Below, one piece after another: positions 14,121 to 18,730 of a stretch of DNA of 18,730 bases. A program made the translations under genes and the position numbers. Within the stretch, counting starts at the first letter, position 1, and every line of letters starts with the position of its first letter. Under the pieces are notes generated by a model, which made no database searches, had not been told where the DNA came from, and saw only the letters and a list, made by a program, of their open reading frames with translations. The stretch comes from Burkholderiaceae bacterium (GTDB lineage: Bacteria > Pseudomonadota > Gammaproteobacteria > Burkholderiales > Burkholderiaceae), in NCBI GenBank assembly GCA_947372155.1, contig CANBSM010000148.1, positions 1-18,730 of the forward strand, read 5' to 3'.

Positions 14121-15542
14121 ATGCTGCAAATCTATAACACCCTCAGCCGTTCAAAACAGGTCTTTAAGCCCATAGTGCCGGGCAAGGTGAAAATGTACGT
14201 TTGCGGTATGACCGTTTACGACTTTTGCCATATTGGCCATGCCCGGGTCATGATTGTCTTTGATATGGTGGTTCGTTGGCTCAGGGCTAGTGGCTATGAA
14301 GTGCTCTATGTGCGCAATATCACTGATATTGATGACAAGATCATCAACCGTGCCATTGAGAATGGCGAACCCATTTCTGCATTAACCAATCGCTTTATCG
14401 ATGCTATGCATGCTGACTCTGATGAGTTGGGCTTAATGCATCCAGATCAAGAACCGCGTGCTACTGATTACATTACACAAATGCAAGGCATGATCGGCAA
14501 ACTCATTGAAAACGATTTGGCGTATCAAGCAAATGATGGCGATGTGAATTTTGCGGTGCGCTTGCTGCCGCGTTACGGCCAGCTGTCTGGAAAAACGTTA
14601 GATGAATTAAATGCTGGTGAGCGTGTTGCAATAGGCGATGGCAAACGTGATCCACTCGATTTTGTTCTGTGGAAAAGTGCTAAGGCGGAAGAGCCGGCTG
14701 ACACTCGTTGGAAATCACCGTGGGGTGAGGGTCGTCCTGGCTGGCATATTGAATGCTCAGCAATGTCTTGTGACTTACTGGGTGAGCACTTTGACATTCA
14801 TGGTGGCGGTGCCGATTTGCAATTCCCGCACCACGAAAATGAAATTGCCCAAAGCGAGGGCGCCATGTATGGCAAACAACGCAAAGAAGATGATGCTCCC
14901 TTTGTGAATTACTGGATGCATAACGGCCACATCCGCGTAAATGAAGAAAAGATGTCTAAGTCATTGGGTAACTTCTTTTTAATACGAGATGTCTTAAAAA
15001 GCTTTGATCCAGAAGTACTGCGTTTTTTCATGCTCAAGGCCCACTACCGTAGTCCGATCAATTACAGCGATGCGCAGCTTGAAGAGGCTCGATCAGGGCT
15101 TGGCCGTCTCTACACTGCCTTGTCTCAAGCCCCAAAAGCGCAATCCATTAATCTAGACCCGCATAACCCGTGGGCTAAGCGCTTCGCCGACTCTATGAAT
15201 GATGATTTCAATACGCCTGAAGCGATTGCAGTCTTATTTGATCTGGCTAGTGAGCTAAATCGTGCGCAAGGCGAAGAAAAACAATTGCTTGCTGATACAT
15301 TGAAGGCTCTAGGCGCCTCCCTGAATTTCTTGCAGCGTGATCCAACCGCATTTTTGCAAGCAGGCTCTAAAGATCAGGATGGCTTAAGTTCTGCGCAAAT
15401 TGAAGAACATATCGCTGCACGTGTGGCCGCTAAACAAGCAAAAGATTTTACCCAGGCAGACTTGATTCGTAAAACATTGCTAGAACAAGGAATCGTTCTA
15501 GAAGATAAACCCGGCGGCTTAACAGAATGGCGTAGGGCTTAA
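14121..15542 (+). CDS. cysS: Cysteinyl-tRNA synthetase
   Basis: This class I enzyme charges tRNA-Cys. From ATG 14121 it has 473 residues (461 in E. coli) and begins [18 protein letters not shown], the conserved N terminus. The zinc site that selects cysteine is complete: Cys28 in [10 protein letters not shown], Cys212 in HIECSAMS, and His237 and Glu241 in [12 protein letters not shown]. The HIGH motif is HIGH (37-40) and the KMSKS loop is at 277-281. An upstream extension of the frame to 14025 is not supported by similarity and crosses the divergent gene. No Shine-Dalgarno precedes the ATG, and the closest promoter-like element suggests a very short or absent leader. The stop codon shares one base with the start of the glycosylase gene, making cysS the head of a plus-strand operon. 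Confidence 0.97.
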   Translation: MLQIYNTLSRSKQVFKPIVPGKVKMYVCGMTVYDFCHIGHARVMIVFDMVVRWLRASGYEVLYVRNITDIDDKIINRAIENGEPISALTNRFIDAMHADSDELGLMHPDQEPRATDYITQMQGMIGKLIENDLAYQANDGDVNFAVRLLPRYGQLSGKTLDELNAGERVAIGDGKRDPLDFVLWKSAKAEEPADTRWKSPWGEGRPGWHIECSAMSCDLLGEHFDIHGGGADLQFPHHENEIAQSEGAMYGKQRKEDDAPFVNYWMHNGHIRVNEEKMSKSLGNFFLIRDVLKSFDPEVLRFFMLKAHYRSPINYSDAQLEEARSGLGRLYTALSQAPKAQSINLDPHNPWAKRFADSMNDDFNTPEAIAVLFDLASELNRAQGEEKQLLADTLKALGASLNFLQRDPTAFLQAGSKDQDGLSSAQIEEHIAARVAAKQAKDFTQADLIRKTLLEQGIVLEDKPGGLTEWRRA

Positions 15543-16204
15543 TGACTGTAGTAAAAGAAAAAACAGAAACAATCTTGCAAGAAATTGCTCCAGATTATTG
15601 GGAGCAGGCTTGTAAGGAGTTAATGAAGCACGATCGGATTTTGAAAAAACTGATTCCCAAAATTGGATCAGGTTTTTTAGTTACACGCGGTGATTCATTT
15701 AATACTTTGGCGAGATCGATTGTGGGTCAGCAAATTTCTGTAGCAGCAGCTCAATCCGTTTGGAATAGAGTGGTTGCTGCCAGCAAGAAGAAAGTCACCC
15801 CCCAAAATATCCTAGCGCTCTCCGTAGAAGAATTGCGCGCCGCTGGTTTATCTGGCCGCAAGGTAGAGTACATCCGCGATTTAGCCGAGCACTTCGATTC
15901 CGGTCGCCTCCATGCCAATCAGTGGAAAGATATGGATGATGAGAGCGTCATCAAGGAATTGAGCTCAATTCGTGGCATTGGCCGCTGGACTGCTGAAATG
16001 TTCCTCATTTTTAATATGGTTCGCCCAAATATCCTGCCTCTTGATGATGTTGGCCTCATTAAGGCTATTTCCCTCAATTACTTCAGTGGTGAGCCCGTCA
16101 GCCGCCATGAGGCTCGCGAAGTGGCCGCCAACTGGGCCCCGTGGCGTACCGTTGCTACCTGGTATATGTGGAGAAGTATCGACCCCGCCCCAGTTGAATA
16201 TTAA
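15542..16204 (+). CDS. HhH-GPD DNA-3-methyladenine glycosylase (AlkA-like)
   Basis: A 220-residue base-excision glycosylase that removes alkylated purines. The helix-hairpin-helix is LSSIRGIGRWTAEMFLIF (about 140-157). The catalytic aspartate is the second Asp of LPLDDVGL (about 169), matching AlkA Asp238. SIVGQQISVAAAQSVW (59-74) is the conserved first core helix. It lacks the N-terminal TBP-like domain of E. coli AlkA and the four-Cys iron-sulfur loop of Nth/MutY, so it is a compact AlkA/MAG type. The ATG overlaps the cysS stop by one base (TAATG), so translation is coupled. Neighbours cysS and accA suggest a conserved betaproteobacterial locus rather than an adaptive-response operon; no Ada gene is nearby. 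Confidence 0.9.
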   Translation: MTVVKEKTETILQEIAPDYWEQACKELMKHDRILKKLIPKIGSGFLVTRGDSFNTLARSIVGQQISVAAAQSVWNRVVAASKKKVTPQNILALSVEELRAAGLSGRKVEYIRDLAEHFDSGRLHANQWKDMDDESVIKELSSIRGIGRWTAEMFLIFNMVRPNILPLDDVGLIKAISLNYFSGEPVSRHEAREVAANWAPWRTVATWYMWRSIDPAPVEY

Positions 16205-16213
16205 AATCAGACT

Positions 16214-17185
16214 ATGAAAACGACTTTCCTGGATTTTGAGCAGCAAATCGCCGAATTAGAGTCGAAGATTGAAGAGCTGCGTTTTGTACAAGATGAGTCA
16301 TCGGTAGACATCTCCGATGAGATTAAAACGCTTTCTGAAAAAAGTCAGCAATTGACTAAAGACGTTTATGCCAATCTCACTCCATGGCAAGTTTCTCAAG
16401 TAGCGCGTCATCCGCAACGTCCCTATACCTTGGATTATGTTGGCGCCTTATTTACTGACTTTCATGAACTGCATGGCGATCGCACTTTTGCAGATGATCA
16501 GTCGATCATTGCAGGTTTAGCCCGCTTTGAAAATCAGCCGTGTATGGTGATTGGTCATCAAAAGGGCCGTGATACAAAAGAGCGAGCACTCAGAAACTTC
16601 GGTATGAGTCGTCCGGAAGGTTATCGCAAAGCAATGCGCCTCATGCGCCTTGCAGAAAAGTTTAGCATTCCGGTATTTACGTTTGTAGATACGCCGGGGG
16701 CATTTCCTGGCATTGATGCGGAAGAACGTAATCAGTCAGAGGCGATTGGCCGCAATCTATATGTTCAAGCTGAACTCGAAGTTCCAATCATCGCCACTAT
16801 TATTGGTGAAGGTGGTTCCGGTGGTGCTTTAGCAATTGCGATGGGTGACGTGGTCTTAATGTTGCAGAACTCCACTTACTCAGTAATCTCACCTGAAGGT
16901 TGCGCCTCCATTCTCTGGAAGACGGCCGATAAGGCCCCTGAGGCAGCTGAGCAGCTGGGTCTTACGGCTCAACGCTTAAAGGCTTTGGGTCTGATCGATA
17001 AGATTGTCGCTGAGCCTATCGGTGGCGCGCATCGTGATTACGACAATATGATGAGCAATATGCGTAAAGCACTTGCTGAATCTTTAAAAACTTTTGATGG
17101 CATGAAGGTAGATGCATTACTTGAACGTCGTCATGAGCGTTTGATGAGCTATGGCAAGTTCAAGGAAATCACAGCAAAGTCCTAA
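16214..17185 (+). CDS. accA: Acetyl-CoA carboxylase carboxyltransferase subunit alpha
   Basis: AccA with AccD forms the carboxyltransferase that moves CO2 from carboxybiotin to acetyl-CoA, giving malonyl-CoA for fatty-acid synthesis. The 323 residues match the family (319 in E. coli). The N-terminal coiled stretch [16 protein letters not shown] is followed by the crotonase-type core: [10 protein letters not shown], the [11 protein letters not shown] loop, [18 protein letters not shown], and the oxyanion-hole motif [12 protein letters not shown], then [14 protein letters not shown]. The ATG lies 9 bases after the glycosylase stop with no Shine-Dalgarno, so coupling is likely. The 3' end overlaps tilS by 35 bases. 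Confidence 0.97.
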   Translation: MKTTFLDFEQQIAELESKIEELRFVQDESSVDISDEIKTLSEKSQQLTKDVYANLTPWQVSQVARHPQRPYTLDYVGALFTDFHELHGDRTFADDQSIIAGLARFENQPCMVIGHQKGRDTKERALRNFGMSRPEGYRKAMRLMRLAEKFSIPVFTFVDTPGAFPGIDAEERNQSEAIGRNLYVQAELEVPIIATIIGEGGSGGALAIAMGDVVLMLQNSTYSVISPEGCASILWKTADKAPEAAEQLGLTAQRLKALGLIDKIVAEPIGGAHRDYDNMMSNMRKALAESLKTFDGMKVDALLERRHERLMSYGKFKEITAKS

Positions 17186-18449
17186 GCCGGGAAAGCGAAT
17201 TGCGGTTGCCTTAAGTGGCGGCCTCGATTCGGTTGTATTGCTTGATACAGTTTGCAAAGCGCAAGCTAAAAACCAAAATCAAATCCATGCCTTTCATATT
17301 CATCATGGCTTACAAAAGCCAGCAGATGATTGGCTAATCTTTTGTGAGAAGCTCGCAAAGCAATACAAGATCCATTTTGATTTCCGCCTCCTGCATTTAG
17401 ACGGTGTTAATGAGCAGGGCAATATCGAGGCAAGAGCAAGAGCAGGGCGTTACGAAGCCCTCACTGATCTTTGCGAGGAATATGGCATCGAAGATTTACT
17501 CTTGGCGCATCACCAAAACGATCAAGCTGAAACGGTTCTGCTGCAGCTTCTCAGAGGCTCCGGAGTCGCCGGCCTATCAGGTATGCCCGCAAGCAGAGCA
17601 ATTGCAAGCAACGCTAGCATTACTCTATGGCGACCACTCTTAAATCAAAACAGACAAGAGCTTGAGGCTTATGCCAAAGAGCATAAGCTCAAATGGATTG
17701 AAGATCCCAGCAATCAAAATACAAAATTTCGCCGTAATGCCGTTCGCAAAAGAATTATTCCAGCTCTAGAAAAGATTCAGCCAGAGGCATTGGCCAATAT
17801 GGCGCGCAGTGCAGAGTTGCTTGGTGAAGCACAGGCACTACTTAACCGACTCGCAGCACAAGATGGCAAATCTATTCTCATTAAAGACCAGTTGAAAGTA
17901 GCGCCCTTACTCAATTTAGCCAAAGATGACTTACCAGCGGCAAATAATGTTTTGCGCTATTGGCTGCAAACTCAGCAGTTGGCCATGCCATCGCAAGAGC
18001 GTCTCCAATCTTGGTGGCGCGATCTGGCGAAAGTTAAAGCAGATGCCAAGCTTGAGTGGCTGCATGACGAAAAAAAGATCTATCTATGGCGCGGAGCTCT
18101 TCAGGTAGCAAGCGCTGAAGAGGGGCGTTGGGTGCTCAAATCATTGTCAGCCAATTCCAAGCAATTAGGTCTGCCTGCGGATTGGGTAAAAACTGCCCAA
18201 GAGAATAGTCAAATCACACTGAGAGAGCGCCTAGGCTCCGAGAAGATCCAGATTAAGCCCAAGACACCCCGTAAAACCCTCAAAAACCTCTATCAGGAGG
18301 CTGATATCCCTCCTTGGGAGCGTCAGGCACCCTTGCTCTACATCAATGATGAATTGATCGCTGTGGCGGGTATTGGACTGAGTTACCCGCACCTGACATC
18401 CGCCGGTAGGCGAGTACTCCCGGAATGGGTGCAAAACCCTGTAAAATAA
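17151..18449 (+). CDS. tilS: tRNA(Ile)-lysidine synthase
   Basis: TilS adds lysine to C34 of the minor tRNA-Ile with CAU anticodon, changing both codon reading and charging identity; it is essential. The 432 residues equal the E. coli length. The PP-loop is [11 protein letters not shown] (21-31). Family-typical motifs follow: [35 protein letters not shown] and [20 protein letters not shown]. The C-terminal TilS domain contains [21 protein letters not shown] and ends with GRRVLPEW. The ATG at 17151 lies inside accA, 35 bases before its stop, and no other start preserves the PP-loop. A GATGAG just upstream may serve as a weak ribosome site. Confidence 0.95.
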   Translation: MASSRKSQQSPKPGKRIAVALSGGLDSVVLLDTVCKAQAKNQNQIHAFHIHHGLQKPADDWLIFCEKLAKQYKIHFDFRLLHLDGVNEQGNIEARARAGRYEALTDLCEEYGIEDLLLAHHQNDQAETVLLQLLRGSGVAGLSGMPASRAIASNASITLWRPLLNQNRQELEAYAKEHKLKWIEDPSNQNTKFRRNAVRKRIIPALEKIQPEALANMARSAELLGEAQALLNRLAAQDGKSILIKDQLKVAPLLNLAKDDLPAANNVLRYWLQTQQLAMPSQERLQSWWRDLAKVKADAKLEWLHDEKKIYLWRGALQVASAEEGRWVLKSLSANSKQLGLPADWVKTAQENSQITLRERLGSEKIQIKPKTPRKTLKNLYQEADIPPWERQAPLLYINDELIAVAGIGLSYPHLTSAGRRVLPEWVQNPVK

Positions 18450-18465
18450 GCCCTTTTTAGACCTC

Positions 18466-18483
18466 CAAGGATTCGATTCCTTG
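18466..18483. repeat. Short hairpin in the tilS-lysC gap
   Basis: CAAGGA (18466-18471) and TCCTTG (18478-18483) can pair around TTCGAT in the 60-base gap 18450-18509. No T-run follows, so it is not a standard terminator. It may sit in the lysC leader. No convincing promoter was found here. Confidence 0.3.
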
Positions 18484-18509
18484 TTACAGATAGTTAAATA
18501 GACGGCTTT

Positions 18510-18730
18510 ATGGCTCTTATCGTTCATAAATATGGCGGCACCTCAATGGGCTCAACAGAGCGCATTGCCAATGTTGCCAAACGCGTTGCCAAATGGATGC
18601 GTGCAGGCCACCAAGTGGTGGTCGTGCCCTCAGCTATGTCTGGCGAAACCAATCGCTTGCTCGGCCTTGCAAAAGAAATCAATCCAGATGCAAACCCACG
18701 CGAGTTAGATCAAATTGCATCCACTGGTGA
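18510..18730 (+). CDS. lysC: Aspartate kinase, 5' end only
   Basis: Aspartokinase phosphorylates aspartate, the entry to lysine, threonine and methionine synthesis. Only the first 73 codons are inside the window, and the frame runs off the right edge. The N terminus MALIVHKYGGTSMGSTERI carries the KxGGTS nucleotide-binding signature of amino-acid kinases, and VVVVPSAMSGETNRLL is the second conserved strand-loop. Such a start matches stand-alone betaproteobacterial aspartokinases with about 410-420 residues and C-terminal ACT domains, which would lie beyond the window. The ATG at 18510 has no good Shine-Dalgarno and stands 60 bases after tilS. The accA-tilS-lysC order supports the call. Confidence 0.92.
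   Translation, partial: MALIVHKYGGTSMGSTERIANVAKRVAKWMRAGHQVVVVPSAMSGETNRLLGLAKEINPDANPRELDQIASTG

Noticed and set aside
18462..18486. Sequence like a tRNA T-arm (GGATTCGATTCC) between tilS and lysC.
   Set aside because: The stem and loop lengths do not fit a T-arm, and no acceptor, D or anticodon arm lies in the 60-base gap.
1..18730. A defence island, biosynthetic cluster, phage or mobile element.
   Set aside because: Every gene but two lipoproteins and one methyltransferase is a recognised housekeeping gene, strand blocks are orderly, and there are no integrase, transposase, toxin or attachment-site signs.

Overview
This window looks like an ordinary piece of core chromosome from a betaproteobacterium of the order Burkholderiales. 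The best guess is a freshwater Polynucleobacter or close relative. The reasons are a mid-40s percent GC by eye, tight packing, the betaproteobacterial order cysS / HhH glycosylase / accA / tilS / lysC, and the protein sequences themselves. There are no RNA genes, CRISPR arrays, insertion sequences, phage genes or other signs of transfer. No gap between genes reaches 300 bases.

Layout on the plus strand from the left: the 3' part of lpdA (E3 of 2-oxoacid dehydrogenases), zapE (cell-division ATPase), a PHP-family phosphoesterase/exonuclease, trpS, a small SAM methyltransferase, dapA (lysine and diaminopimelate synthesis) and bamC (outer-membrane assembly lipoprotein). A strong two-way terminator follows. 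It also closes a 57-codon Ala/Pro-rich lipoprotein gene on the minus strand, whose leader holds a consensus -10 box and two perfect dyads. Next comes roxA (ribosomal L16 oxygenase, minus), divergent from slyD (plus). A second perfect two-way terminator separates slyD from the minus-strand pair trmJ-cysE. suhB (plus) is divergent from trmJ and convergent with the minus-strand run TPR lipoprotein - ppiB - lpxH. That run is divergent from cysS, which leads the plus-strand series cysS - AlkA-like glycosylase - accA - tilS - lysC (5' end only).

The functions are housekeeping: central carbon metabolism, two aminoacyl-tRNA synthetases, three RNA/ribosome modification enzymes (TrmJ, TilS, RoxA), protein folding (SlyD, PpiB), envelope building (BamC, LpxH, two other lipoproteins), amino-acid synthesis (DapA, LysC, CysE), fatty-acid initiation (AccA) and base-excision repair. 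dapA and lysC, two lysine-pathway genes, lie at opposite parts of the window and are not co-transcribed.

I did not find a new multi-gene system. The observations most worth a second look are: (1) TrpS carries a four-cysteine C-x21-C-x6-C-x2-C signature almost identical to the iron-sulfur motif described for Thermotoga maritima TrpRS, plus a charged helical insertion of about 67 residues; (2) the small repeat-rich lipoprotein with a 20-bp perfect palindrome and a second dyad in its leader; (3) a boxA-like element in the suhB leader; and (4) frequent non-ATG starts and starts without a Shine-Dalgarno sequence.
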